NCBI GenBank assembly: GCA_019055375.1
Contig: JAHQIW010000473.1
Coordinates: forward strand, 22,586-86,585
Source: Parelaphostrongylus tenuis
Taxonomy: Eukaryota; Nematoda; Chromadorea; Rhabditida; Metastrongylidae
Direction of reading: 5' to 3'
DNA: 64,000 nucleotides
Both the position numbers and the translations under genes were made by a program. The notes beneath the pieces are model-generated. The model worked only from the letters and a program-made list of their open reading frames with translations. It was not told where the DNA came from and did not search any database. Shown here one piece after another: positions 1 to 13,100 of the stretch (positions are counted from its first letter, which is position 1; each line of letters begins with the position of its first letter).

Positions 1-17
1 GAATTTCCATCTTTCAG

Positions 18-837
18 GTTTCCGTATATTCTGACTAAAATGATCTCAGGCTACCATCGAATGCTGAAAGGTTCTGTCAAAGTACGCTGGTCATTCTCTT
101 GCGACCATTTCTAATTATATTTGGCAAATAGAGACTTTCTAAGATCTTCTATTCAAGAGCTTTTATATAGTATTTCACTTGTCATTTCTTTATTAAAACC
201 TTTAGATTGTAATTGTGGGATCGGCATCAGATGAAACTACCCAATTGTTCCGACGCGAAAATTCAATCGCATTACATTTGTAACATCTTGATCCTATTCT
301 TAGATACAAGTATAGGTAAGTTCTACTCAACTAGTTTAGCCCTTTTGCTATGGCAGCTGTTGCGAAAGGCTAGCGTGCGGTCCGGACGGCTTAAAGAAAC
401 ATAATAGACGTTGTTTCTACAAAAAATGCCTCAATAGAATTCTTTTTTGTCATATTTCATCGTTAATGACTATAAAACCTCTTCAAAATCTGAATTTACC
501 AGTCCGTTCCTTAATTTTGTATTGGGCCGGTGCAATCTTCGTAAGCCGTCCGAAGAGCGCGGACGCGTGTGAGTCGTTTTCGCTACACACCGCAGTGAAA
601 GAGTTAATATGGTTCCTTTAGTTAATAAGTCAGCAATTACGTAGTTGTTTCTTTTTATTTCTTTCAGACAACTCATTCATCACTGAGCGATGCTCTGTAT
701 ACAAAGATATGCTCAGTGTAGAAAGACCAACTGGCTTTATATGCGCTGACTTCACATGTGGACCACCAATAAACACGCTGGATGCCTTGAAAGTTGAGCT
801 GAAAAGATTGGGTACCTCACGAAACGAAGACCTTTGA
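18..837 (+). CDS. SPATA20/DUF255 thioredoxin-domain family protein, C-terminal exons (5' end outside window)
   Basis: Three exons are readable: 18-81, 206-315 and 668-837, ending in TGA at 835-837. Each starts after a good acceptor (ctttcag, cctttag, tctttcag). Exon 1 contains FPYILTKMISGYHRMLKG, exon 2 IVIVGSASDETTQLFRREN then ILILFLDTSI, and exon 3 RPTGFICADFTCGPPINTL. Together they match the extreme C-terminus of the SPATA20 family (thioredoxin-like domain followed by a glycosidase-like barrel), where a VIVG strand, a short ILI strand and a final Y/FxCxxFTCGPP segment occur in this order. The biochemical role of the family is poorly defined. Exon 2 changes frame between about 251 and 285: the first half reads in one frame to a TAA and the second half in the next. 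The exon is 110 nt although the flanking phases (0 in, 1 out) require 109, so one surplus base is present. The thioredoxin domain itself is upstream of the window. Confidence 0.72.
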
Positions 838-1863
838 CTCCGTATCATACAACACACTCTGATGCCATATCCAGTTATAGTTATTTTATACTGCTGATAT
901 CTCGTGGACTACTCAACTCTTTTGAGACAGCGTGTGTTGTTCTATACAAAATGTGGCCCTTCAATTGGCTCTTTGGAACCATCTGTTCAAGGCCCCTCAG
1001 ACTTTTTTAGGCATTTTTCCAAATTTATAAGCCGTGGAATAACATGGCGATCTTATTAAATTAATTCGCCGTACTAAAAGTCATTACTGATTACCACATT
1101 AGTACTAACTTGAACGCCATGATCAGCAGCATTAAGTTGTTCGTTCCCAAAGGGTTAATTACACTTGTCCTTTTGACAAGCAATTGGAAGATCAAAATAA
1201 AGTATCGTTATCTCTGCTGTACCTCCTCTAGTCAATATTTTCTGGGAGACTTGAGAAAGCTGCAGCTCATTAGGTTTTTCTATTTTCAAATCGTTCGGTT
1301 CTGGAAAGAAAGAAGAGAAAATTCCATGCCAGAAAAGGGGTCCTTGGCGCATCTAAGCATATAGTTATCGTGCACGATCACAAAAATGATCGTATGGTTG
1401 TCAAAGCGTTGAAGACTTCACCATAGAGTAGGGCAGTTAGTTTTTGTCCGTCGATCTCACAAAAATAGGAAACCTCACACATTCTATGGAATCAAGACCC
1501 TTTACAGAATTTCATTTCTCGTTTTTTTTTTCTTTTTATAACTTGAATTATATCGCATGACAGTAATTCTTTTTCAACAATACATAGGTATGTGCACATG
1601 AAATCGAATTAACGAATATCTCTGTACATGATATATAACATGCTAGATGTCTTCCTGCTTAACCGTGATATCAGACTTTGGTTATATCCTGAAATAAAAG
1701 TTCGTTAATATTTTTGTGAACTACCTGTACCAACCACCTGTTCAAGAGTATTGGCTTTATATGAATTTGTCAGGAAAAATGAAAATGAAGCGTATTTTGT
1801 AATTTTTTGAATTGATTGACTTTAGGGTAGCCCTCTTATTGGAAAGATTACGTAAGGCTTTAA
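838..1863. other. No recognised gene; 3' flank of the SPATA20-like gene
   Basis: The small reading frames here do not resemble known proteins and have no convincing exon structure. An AATAAA hexamer on the plus strand at 1196-1201 could be the polyadenylation signal of the upstream gene, about 360 nt after its stop codon, but this is only positional inference. Confidence 0.4.
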
Positions 1864-2366
1864 TAGGTTGTGTAAGAAGTTTGTGCCGTTTTGGTTTGTT
1901 CAGTTGCGCATTTTCTTGCGAACATTTTGGTACACAACTTACCTATACTTGCTTCGAGATCGAATTGTCGTGGAAATAGATTCGCTTGCGACTCATGCAC
2001 GAATGGCTCATGGTGAAAATGTTAGTGAAGCGGCGCACTAGTTTAATGAAGCTTGGAGCGATGATACGGTTGCAGAAAGACGATTTTGAGTGGTTCGCAA
2101 AGTTCAAAGTTGGAGAGAACACTTGCGCTCGGGCCATTCACAGAAAGTTGTCAAGTTGTTCTTGAGATCCTCAAAGAGAATCCATCAATGGCATGCTGAA
2201 TGAGTTCTATAGTCGAAGCGTCGATCTCTTACCCGAAAAGTGGCAGGAAGTTAATGAGCTTAATAGAGAAGAATTTAGTTATCAGTTTTCTCTTTTGTTG
2301 GGGACAGCGTATTGCAAAAATCATATTTGAAAAATCAAAATGGCCCGAATTTTTTTACACAACCTA
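1864..2366 (+). mobile_element. Internally deleted mariner element
   Basis: The ends are inverted copies: taggttgtgtaagaagtt at 1864 and ttacacaaccta ending at 2366, giving TIRs of roughly 25-28 bp at a TA. Inside is a broken remnant of the mariner N-terminal DNA-binding region: 'gatacggttgcagaaag' followed by the equivalent of WFAKFK. No DDE catalytic segment is present, so this copy cannot move on its own. A relative with the same layout is at 52620-53200. Confidence 0.7.
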
Positions 2367-2920
2367 TTACTATGAATGCATCAGTTCTAGTTTCGACATC
2401 TTCTCAAAGTTGATATGCATTACAATTTTCAAAATCGGAATGATATTGGAGAAAGTAAGCGGCCAACCTGAACTGGATGGTGACCGTGTATGGATTCTGC
2501 AACGGAATTAGGTCTGGTGTTGTCGAGTTGTGCTGGTGTTGGTGGAGTTACCGGCTGATCGTAGACAGTGATGCCATGGTCTCTTAGGTGCACTACGTCG
2601 CTTGACGAGATACCAGGTGAAGCATCTCTTAAGATGTGCACTAGTTAGAGTAAAACGCAATGTAATGTGACGAAGTCGTGCAAAAATAGCTATTATTCAA
2701 TTGAACCCATGTTCCTACTGAGTTATCATTGCATTCTTCATAAAAAGCTTGATTAGGGGTCTATCTCTGCACTCCACCACGTCAGTCGAGACCCTGACCT
2801 TTTTCTTTGTCGGGAAAAAAAAACCGAAGCCTTATCGGCAAAGTGAAAATTTGTCAACCGTTTTCTGAAATCTCTCTCCCTTCGATTTTCTTTTTTTCTA
2901 TTTCTTCCTCTCTTTCCGTC

Positions 2921-2931
2921 TCGTTCTCTCA

Positions 2932-2985
<54 letters not shown>
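2921..2985. repeat. Pyrimidine microsatellite (TC)n grading into (TCTCAC)n
   Basis: The plus strand runs from TC dinucleotides into six-base TCTCAC units with almost no interruption. Small reading frames across it are low-complexity artefacts. Confidence 0.9.
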
Positions 2986-3797
2986 TACAATGAAATTATT
3001 CACTTCATACCGAACTTTAACGATTGGTATAGACGTGATAAAATATAGATATTCCCCCTGAGGAAGGTAGGTTTTTTCTTTCATCAAAATGATAGAACGT
3101 TCAACGTCGATCAGTCCTAGAGGAATGTTCTTATAATTGTCTTCAACACGTTTCGTATAGGTGACTGGATGCATATTTGACATATACAATGACTTCAGGT
3201 TGCTTAATTATGCATAAGATTAGGATTATACTTTACCAGAGACATTCTATATCAAATTGGTGACCTTGGGGTGATGCAACGAGGCTTGGTAATGATTGGC
3301 CCTAAGGATTATGTGGAACCAACGATAGATAACGTGTGCATTGCAGGACACCCATAAACACTTCGCTACACAAGCCATCCGATAAAAGAATAAGCACGTG
3401 CGATCTTGCTTTCGTGACAACGGAAACAACCAGCAAGAAGATAGTCAATTTACAAATCGTAGCACTCAAGATGCTGTGACGCCTGTGGTCCATCAGTCTA
3501 TCACTCAAGTATTTCGATGCGTTAATATCTTGGGTCTCACGTAGATTTTTCAAACGTCAGAAAGGCAGGATCGCGCGGGGAGCACAGCGCGTTCCAATGA
3601 CGATATGACACCTTTTTCAAAGAAATTTGGATTTTTGTCACCACTATGAAGGGTCTAATCGTCGGTAAATCATAGAATAGTCAATTCTTTATCAATAGTG
3701 AGATTATAAGATGGTCGGCCCTCCGAATCAAAAGCACTGAGTTAGTATAATGGTCAGCTCACGTAAGTCGTCATAAAACAAATATGCATTTTATCAG
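2986..3797. other. No recognised gene
   Basis: Short overlapping reading frames occur on both strands, but none shows a protein family match or a consistent splice structure. Confidence 0.35.
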
Positions 3798-3894
3798 CTC
3801 TAAGAAGATTGACGAAGACGAGTACACTATGCTTTCGTCAGGTAGTGATGAGCCCCGAACGTTGAAGAGTCTGAGGGAAATGAAGTCGCGATAA
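3798..3894 (+). CDS. Possible terminal exon of an unidentified plus-strand gene
   Basis: After a reasonable acceptor (ttttatcag) the plus strand reads SKKIDEDEYTMLSSGSDE, continues with PRTLKSLREMKSR and stops at TAA 892-894 within the 3.8-kb block. The composition (acidic, Ser-rich, then basic) is typical of a protein tail. No upstream exon could be joined to it, and the minus strand is also partly open, so this may be chance. Confidence 0.2.
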
Positions 3895-4185
3895 GTTAGG
3901 GTGGCGCTGATGATGATTACGATGCGGTGGGTGGCGAATGGCTCAACAGTAAAATTTCTTGCAAGCACTGGATTTTCGAAGAGTTTTTTTTTTCCTTGGT
4001 GCTACAATATTTCTACGAATGTTTCACGGCTGACATTTCTGACTTTGTTGTGAACTGACGAGCATCAAACTTTGGGAAGATATGTCATGGAATGGAGAGT
4101 TTTTATCGCCTTTAAATTAATACGGAAAAGTTAGTGAAACCACTGCTAAGGGAATGGAACTCTTATCCTGTTCTTCAATAGCATC

Positions 4186-7100
4186 CTATTGCGTTCTGTA
4201 GTAAGACAAGGAAGAACTTGAGAGTCTGGATTTTCATTCTTTCGACAACAGAATAGATAATCGATGAGACCGATTGATTAAACATGACTATCAATGAGGC
4301 GATCCCTCATCGGTCGTCCATTTATCTAACGGCTCAGCTGCCTTATTGATTATGTACAAAGATAATGGTTATATACCTTGGATTTATACTACTGATGTTT
4401 GACTTCTTTACAATAATACAAGGTCAAGTTGGGTGAGTCGATTTTTTAGCGTTGACGTGGTCGACTCTCTAGGCCTTTCTCATATTTAATTCCTTAGAAC
4501 GTCTCAAAAGACGTTTTTTTAGGCCAATTTAGTTAGCATAGTGAATTAGACAGTACCTGACCGTGTTGCTTCTACTCCGTGTATGATCAATCAGAGCCTG
4601 CACGAATATTTGATTTTTGGAAACGTCACCCTGTCCCTGAAAGACAATTAATAGATCTAAAGTATCGCCTGGAATGCTGTTGATAATCGAAAAGTAACCT
4701 CACACATCTCTTTGCATTTCAATCTTACCTTGACGAGATCCTTAGCATCTTGCAGTTGAAGCCGTTCGAACATGCGCACAATTTTTGTGTGATCCATTCT
4801 TTTCATACTGCCTCGATTCACAAGAATTGGTTTCAAGTAACTATTGTTGATGTACTGAAACCTGTAAACAATGATCATCAATATGTTTTTGAGCAGAGTT
4901 CTCTCTAAATCTTTCATATGTTTAGGCAAACGCTAGTAGCTCTAAAGCGTTTATAGTCGAGTAAAACTTTTTGTAATTCAAGTACTGATCAGTCGAACGT
5001 GTGTTTGTTTCCCATGCAATAATTTACTCTTAACTCAGACTCAAGTGGCAGTGAAAGCTACACTATGTGGTTTGAGACTCTATTTATTATCTAATAGAAT
5101 GCTTTGAGCCTTTCAACAAGTCTGGTATCGCATCTCGAGAGGCAGACGTACATTCCGGTGTTTCCGCACGCCTTATCAGTACCACATGCCATTCGGTTCA
5201 CCCCTACAGTCAAAGGCATAAAACATTCTATTAGACTATAGGGTGCGGGAAAAGTTGTGACAATTTTGTACTTTCTTGATTTGAGCATTGATATGGTACT
5301 TCTTCTACTGGCGCTGCAATTTCATTGAATTCTTTGTTCAATTTTGGTCTAGGGTCTAGTTTATTTATTTGTGTTTTTCCTGGTGTGTTCAGAATGAAGG
5401 GGCCGTGCTCGCAGCTGTTGATATTTTTCATATCACGGTATGACACTCGCACCAGCCGCCAGGCTGAAATCGACCATCGTCTTGGGCGACTGCCGAGTAA
5501 CAAAGAGACGAATGGAATATGTACTGGAGGCCGCACAACTACTGAAGACGGACCGTCTAAGTAACCAAGTAAGCATCTGGTGTGTTCAAGTAATGGATCG
5601 TAAAATTAACGTCTTGCAGCAATTCAGATTGGCTGGCTTCAAAGCAATAAGTGTCTACAGAGCCGTGCAACTTTTTGAAGAGACTGAAGAAAGTGAGCAC
5701 CTCAGTGAGACTTAAAAACGTCGTCCAACCATCAACCATTGCGCCTACTCCGGAAAACATCCAGATGATCTGTTGTCAGATTCGACGAAATCCGGAGCGT
5801 TCGCTGGGCAAAATGGCATAGGAACCTCGGAATCAGCGAGTGGACCGTCCGAAACATCAAAAATTTGCTTAAGCTGTGCAGCCATAAGATCTCTCGTGTT
5901 CAATTTTTGGACAAAAAGATGAAAGAAGAACAGCTTTCGAAGGCTTGTTGAATGATTTTTTTTTAACGCTAGTGCTCGTTTGTCGTAGGTTTTCATCACG
6001 GATGAGAAGAAATCTACGGTCGAACTACTCCACAATCGCCAAAATCGACGTCAAATCTTCAAGAAGGGTCAGCAGAAGCCTGCAGTAGTAAAAACCATGT
6101 GTTGCAGTCTTTTCCGCCCTCTGTGATGGCCTGTGTAGGTATCTGCGACACCGGAAAGACGCTATTGGTCTTTATGATCTTCACGACAGAAAGTAAAAGT
6201 CAGCGTAGCCAGCTATCAGCAGTAAATCTCACGGGGCGCACCGGAGGCTCACTACTCAACATTTTGGCGACGATGGGTATACTCTTTGAAGAGAGCTTGG
6301 CTCCTGCGCATTCGCTCCGCTCGGCGGTTGCCATCTGTCAAGAGCTGTTCAGGCATTTAGGGCAATGGCATCTGGCCGTCAAACTCGCCGGATCTCAACC
6401 CAATGAATAAGCCTTGCTGTGGTCCATGCTGAAGAAAAAGTCTAGGCTACTTGTCACAGTAGCGTAGACGCGCTCAAAATGTCTCTGACTCGTGTTTGGA
6501 CGATATTACGGTGGAAGCGTGTGCGAGCATCGTTGGGAATTTCACAAGCGACATCGTAAATGTATAGAAACCAAAGGAGGATCTAATGCGAATTTGTTGT
6601 AAACTTTTTTGTCTATTGTTATAATTGTTAATCTAGTTAGTGTAATTAATCCTTCAATTTCATTTGTTTATGCAGTATTTCTTTACTCTTGAATATCAGA
6701 AAAAATCATCATAACTTATTACTCTTATAACTCTTCCTGTATATTGCATTTTTGAGCAAGGTCTCAAAGAGTGGGTTCGAAGGTGTTGCTATTGATTTTT
6801 GTACTTTGTTTGGGCTGTTTCAAGTGAACTAAGCTTCTAGTGGATCACTATAATAAAGTGTTCACAATTTTTCACTAGGAAAACGGCTTCATTGTGAAGA
6901 TTCTTCTATCATCTTCCAGCACCAAAAATATTTTGATCTTATTTTAGTCCAAATCCGAAATCAATATAAAAGAAAATAAGCAACCATTCCACAGTTCGAA
7001 TCAGCAACATTTCCATCCATAACGCTTAATTTTATGTATGTGTTTATATCTACCTCACTGCATGTATCATTTTCCTGCAGTTTTCCTCCAATTATTATTT

Positions 7101-10100
7101 TTTTCGAGCCAGTTATTTTGGCAAACTTTACATAAAAGCGCAAATTATCACCTGTCACCTTCTATTCCCGATCTTTCATCTTCGACACGGGATACACCTT
7201 CGTATCCCTCTCTCACTGACATAACACAAGGCACTTCTAGCACTGCCCTCTCGTCTGCGCTTTTGATAACATTCAGTGGTCCTTGATCCTAGTCATTTAG
7301 CGACCCACTTTCCGACGCCCACGTTTGGGCACAGAGAATCGTTGAGTCAAAAAGGTGAACACGAAGTTGAGTGTTCTTAGTTCTCATTACTATATCTTCG
7401 GTGTTCTTGAGAGCCTCGGAAACCGCTTCCTCCCGATCAACTCTGTAGGTATGTCGTCTGTTGATTTTTCGACCCATAAACACATAGCTGGAGCGCATGT
7501 GGCGCAGAGGTTAGAGGTGCCCTGCGTCGCACACGAGCTCAATGGTTCGATCTTGCGCTCATGGCTCACCAAGCCATCCATCCCTCCGGGATCGGTAAAT
7601 TGGTACCAGACAGGTCTCAGACTTGTCTGGAAGGATAAGCAGCACTGACTCGGTTCAGCGGGAGGCCACCGCAAGTCATTGTAAAGGCCAGATATGCATT
7701 CAATCACCTCTAACGAAGTTGAAAATTGAAGTCGAATGCATGACGCGTCCCCCAGGGATTGATCAACCCCGAGAGCTTTATCCTTTTTTAAACACATAGC
7801 TACAACATCGGTCGATTGCCGCTATGGCTGCTAATATTATATTGTCAAATCTCTTGTGACTCACAAAGGATCTCTATACTTTTTGAAGTGGCGCCTCGCC
7901 TCTCCAAAGCTTCTCTGACCGCGTCTTCAATTGAGTTAGAATTTTTTAGGTCGACGATAATAAAACCGAGCAATTTTTTCTGCTCTTATAATTTCTTCCA
8001 GGAATTTCGCTATAGTGTGAAGTTGGTCAATCACGGTGAATTCTTTCCGAAAGTTTTTCTTGCTCACTGCTGCTTCACTCGATGTTCTGTCAGTTCTCTT
8101 CAAGACGTCTCGAGTGAAGGTTCACAGATTGCAGACAATAAGCAAATAGGGCGATAGTTGTCAGTGTCGTAAAGATTTCTCTTTTTAGCAATAACACGGT
8201 CTTACTGGTCTTGCATTGAATTGGAACCTTGCATTCTGAGAGGGGCGTGTGAAGAGCAGAGCTAATGTGTTCATGAAAACTGGTGGAAGATTTTTCAAGT
8301 GTGCACGTCTTATACTATCTGATCCAGGTGTTCAACTAGGAAAAGAAGAACCGGCGAGACGACAATTCACATTTTTTTGTTTTCAAAGAAGCTATATTAA
8401 CCTCGCACAAGCTTTGATTAAAAATTAGTTCAGTATTTAATCCATCATTTATATATATGACGGTAGGAAAGGGTAGGCTGTTGAAGGAATCACAATAGTA
8501 GCTGTCGATAATTTTTCCCATTGACTTTTTCGAAGAAATCTTTGCGAGTTTCAGAAAGCGGTCAATTTCGATTTTGTTACTGGTGAATTTCGGCGGCGTT
8601 ACAAACATTCTTCCCAAATTCATCAACTTTAGCCGTTACTGTTGTTTTTGAATTCATCACTGCTCCCCTCAGATCCACTTGTGGGTTAGTAAAGCGTACA
8701 GTCACTTTTCGTTTGCGTTCGATTCCCTACGCCGCTGGGAAACCGCCACGTGATCCCGCAACTATCTTACTGTACTATAGTTTATTCAGTGAGGGAATTC
8801 CTCGAATTTTGACGTAGATGATATAATCTGCAAGTTTCTTTTGTTTCTAGAGGAAATTTCCGGATAGAGGACACGATATTAGTATTTAAGCAGGAACACG
8901 AGCATGAAGATGAGCTTCAATGGTTTTAGGCATTTGCGAACTTATACCCACCTCAGCTTTATTCCTTCAGCGTTACCAGATCTCAGATATTTGCAGAAAA
9001 AGAAAGAAAACTCACGTATCTCTGATCCAGTGATGTCCTTTGAATCCGGCAATGTCCTCCATTCCTGACATAGTGTAGTCTATCAACTGAATAGCAAACG
9101 TTAATGAATAAATCAATTTTAACTCAAGTGGGTAATGCCAGTGATGACAGAAGAATTGAAATTGTGTCTTAATCATACCTCTTGATATATGTACTCAGTC
9201 ATGTTCTTTTTATGTAAGCTCTTCCTCTCCACTTGTAAAAATTCCGCGATTGGCTTGAGAGTGATACCCTGAAATCCTATAAATTATCGAGTACCTAATT
9301 CGATTCATAATGTGAGATACCTGTAAGAAAACAGTGAAGTAGATAACGACAATGCAGCTAGTGACAAACATATTCTTAGCACGAATATCATTTGGTAAAG
9401 CCACTACTAAACCGTAAGCAATAGCACCGCGAAGGCCACCGTAAGCCAGTATGAACTGGTCTACCTAAAAGCACTTCTTATCAAGTATAGACATAACAGT
9501 GAGTACCTACAATCTATTTTATTTTCTTATAGTTTCAAAAGAACATGTGAAATTGCACTGCTTCCATATCTATTTATTTACCTTTTTCATGTTCATACTT
9601 AACTGAATGAGGATATCCTTTTCAATTTTGGTTGTCTTGCTCTCTTCTCTATTGGAAACACTCAGTAAATCACTAATTTTCCTGAGCAATGAAAATTAAT
9701 GAGCAGAAATAGTGCGAACTCACATTTCAACAAGTGGTAACCGAAACAAAATTGCAATAATAGGTAATTTGAAAACCGTTTATATTTTACTTGGACGTTA
9801 TGAATTATCACTAATATCTTAGGTGATTTAGATAATAGCACGAGGTCGATTCAAAAAAGACCTCTAGTTTTTTTAATCAATTCCGTAATTATAATCATCA
9901 GGGAAAACGAACGAACCTTGGAGAACTTGTTTAGACGGTATTTATTGAGTACGAAGCACATCACGACAACCCCAAGGGTTCGATATATCAAACAGAATAC
10001 TGTGGTCAACACTATGAATGGTGTATCCCAATGATGGTCAGATGACACCGAAGAGAGACCGAGGAACACAAAAATCACTGTCTCTGAGCTCATAGATAGC

Positions 10101-13100
10101 ACCTAAACTTTTGAATTTCTACCCAGGAAAAAATTCGTTTGATTTCTTTTTTTTATGAGATATCGAACTGCTTATACTGGGGACCATGACTGAGGATACG
10201 ATTTTATCTCACTACTAATACTCATGGTAAGAAAACATGAAAAAATCGTGCCGTAGTTGGATTTTGATAGTATGTTTCCGGGACTTTTACTACGGCAATT
10301 TAGGAGCGCCTTTGTGATAAAACAAGCCTATTCATTAGAAGTTAATCACTGCTATATAACAATCGAATGATATAACATGAGAAATTATCTAAAGAGCAAA
10401 GGCCAAGTGTTATTTTTTATTAAGCATGGTGAGAGATGATTCAATAAATATTTGGATATACTACGACTTGCGGTGACGGTGGCCCTCTAATAGCCAGTGC
10501 TGCTGTCCTACCACAAAAGCATGGGGTCAATTTGGGAACTTATATGTTAAACGGCGACAAATTTGTAAAATGGTTTCATCCGGTGAGCAGGAACTTTTCA
10601 TAAGAGTTTTGGTAATCATTCGAAAGCCTAAATCTCTGGCTACAGCTCCAAGTCCACTCTTTCATTTTTATCACGGGTATAATTCACTGGAAGCACGAAA
10701 AGCATATCAGCTTGTAGAGAATTATCCGCAGTATCAAAATCATATTTTATAACTTGTTTTTGTCGATGAAGTGAAAAAATCCCCAGTTGAATAACAACAC
10801 GATCGTCCTGTCCCGTCCTGCCTCGCACCCCGGTCCGTGAACTTGCTGGTAAACAAGGTTGTCGAAAATGCGAAACTGGATCGATCTTACCTGATAAACG
10901 GTATTTCCAGAAAACAAACGCAATGTTGAAACCATTGGAACTTATGACATCGAATGATTATTAATAGTCTAGAGAAAGAGCTCTATCCGGCGAGGTTTAA
11001 GGCAGAAATCTTCACTTTCTCTACAGCGCTATCAAATGAGCTTTTCTAAAAATCAAGCACATTTTTGAGTTCTTCGAAACTTGTGCTATCCTGTGCTATC
11101 GAATAGGTACCAGCACTTTGAGGAAGGAGTTTTGTTCAGCGAAATTTAAAGGAGACAAGAAAAATAAAGAACACGTGGTTGTGTAAAACATAATTTTATT
11201 TTGGATTTTACAGCGCTATAAAAGTGTTTTGAAAAATCGGCCAAGCAGGGCTCTAACTGGAGATTCAAGCTCTTCAATGATTACTGATACTCCTATGAAA
11301 AGTTCCTTTCCAGCGAATGAGATCGGTTTATATTTTGCCGCCGTCTAACATGTAAGTACCCCAATTTGCCGATGCGGAGGATTTGAAGGTTAGCTGAACC
11401 CGGTAGGCGGGATTGAACAAACACGCATATGTGCATAATAAGACATCTCTAACAACTGTGCTACACTCCCCCGAAGAGAAGTGATAATTCAAGTACCAAA
11501 CAGGAAATGCGCAACGGTGACTGATCCTGCCAACGCAATATCAACGCTGCCAACTCAACGCCCATTCGAGACATTGGGAAGGGCGGTGGCCAACAATAAG
11601 AATACTGGATTGGATGGTGATGTATTCTACCACAATGTAAACGTTTCATTCAGAGAAGAATTGCTCTGATTTCAATACTCTGTTTGAATGAGCAAAATTT
11701 TCCTCACATTCTACAACCATTATCTGCCCACGAAGAAATGAGACAAGTGATCGCCGTTAAATCGCTTAACAAATATGCATTCAAAAAGAAGGTAGGTGAA
11801 CTTTCCGCGCGACGGCCGAGTGATTAAAGCGTCGGACTTAAGTTCCAATGAACGCAAGTCATCGTGGGTTCAAACCCCACTCGCGCTAAACCTTTCCAAA
11901 TAACGAATACGAAAACATCTCGGCCCGATTAGGAGATTGGTCACGCAGGGAAGAGTTTAGTGGGCAACTTTTTGCTACTAACCGTGAATGTCACGGCAAT
12001 ATGAGTGTATAAGGAAAAGTAAAACCTTTATGAAGTAGTTAATGGAGAGCAAAACTTGTTCTGGTATATTCGCCTTCACGTATTGTTTGATTCCGGCTCC
12101 ACAGAACACGATACTGAATGTCACACTATCAAAGTCGTTTAACGAAACGACACAAATCTATATGATGAAATTTCTATTCCAAAATGAAGATATCACCATG
12201 TACTACTATAAGACGTTGAAAGTCAATTGCCACATCAAAGAGCACGTGGTTTCTTTGTTGATAAAATTTGAAGCGTTGTCTCTCAAAATTTATCATGTTT
12301 GAGTACAATATTTTAACTCACGCCATAATACTCGATAGGCCGAACATCTCAGAGATCAAGTAGGCACAAAATGGTAGCCCAATCACGAAAACTGGATTGA
12401 GTACAGTAATATCAGCTTGATTAGTGTACCTGAATACTTCTTGCACTATTACCAAGAGAATCATTCGCATTCACATGCGCGAGAGTATTCTTTCAATCAC
12501 GACCAGAGTTGTCATGTCGAGTAACGTTACAAAAGTCATAGAGTAGCGGATAAGTGCGGCACCGTACCTAAGCGCGATAACCTCACTGAAACTCGATAAT
12601 CCATAACATTTTTAAACTTTGGTGCTGTCCATTACATTTGAGTTCTTGGGTATTGGGGTTTTTCAGAGATTTTTCTTGAGCTCTGCATTTTTTGACCCTT
12701 TCATGACACGCCTTTCTCCCATGATTATTTAGAGACCTTTTCCTTTGGCTGTTACAGCCCGCTACCAAGTTTTTTTTTTCAGAAATCAAGTTTAGTGTTG
12801 GAGTCGTCGAAATTTATGCTATCGATTACCTTTTACCTTCTAAACGTAGGGGAAAAAGCGAAAAAGGCGTGGTACGTGAGCTGAGAGTGTATATCGTGAA
12901 CACACTTTTCTCAGATGATTTAATTATTCCCAATAATAATTTACTTAGAAGATTCGAAAACTACTTCCTTCCATTAAGTTTTTTTTTCGCGCTAATCATT
13001 CACAGAGGTTTCCAACATTTGCGCACTCGTTTGGCTAACACTTGAGGATTTTGGCTTCTTCACAGGTGCCGTTAAATTCTGATTGAGTGGATTCTTGATT

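Noticed and set aside
2807..3189. Long reading frames over the TC-rich tract on both strands
   Set aside because: They are translations of a microsatellite (RVRVRV and SLSLTL runs), with no flanking coding sequence.
7390..7797. A 135-residue minus-strand open frame as a gene
   Set aside because: It runs across a SINE and the flanking RTE; no independent coding evidence.
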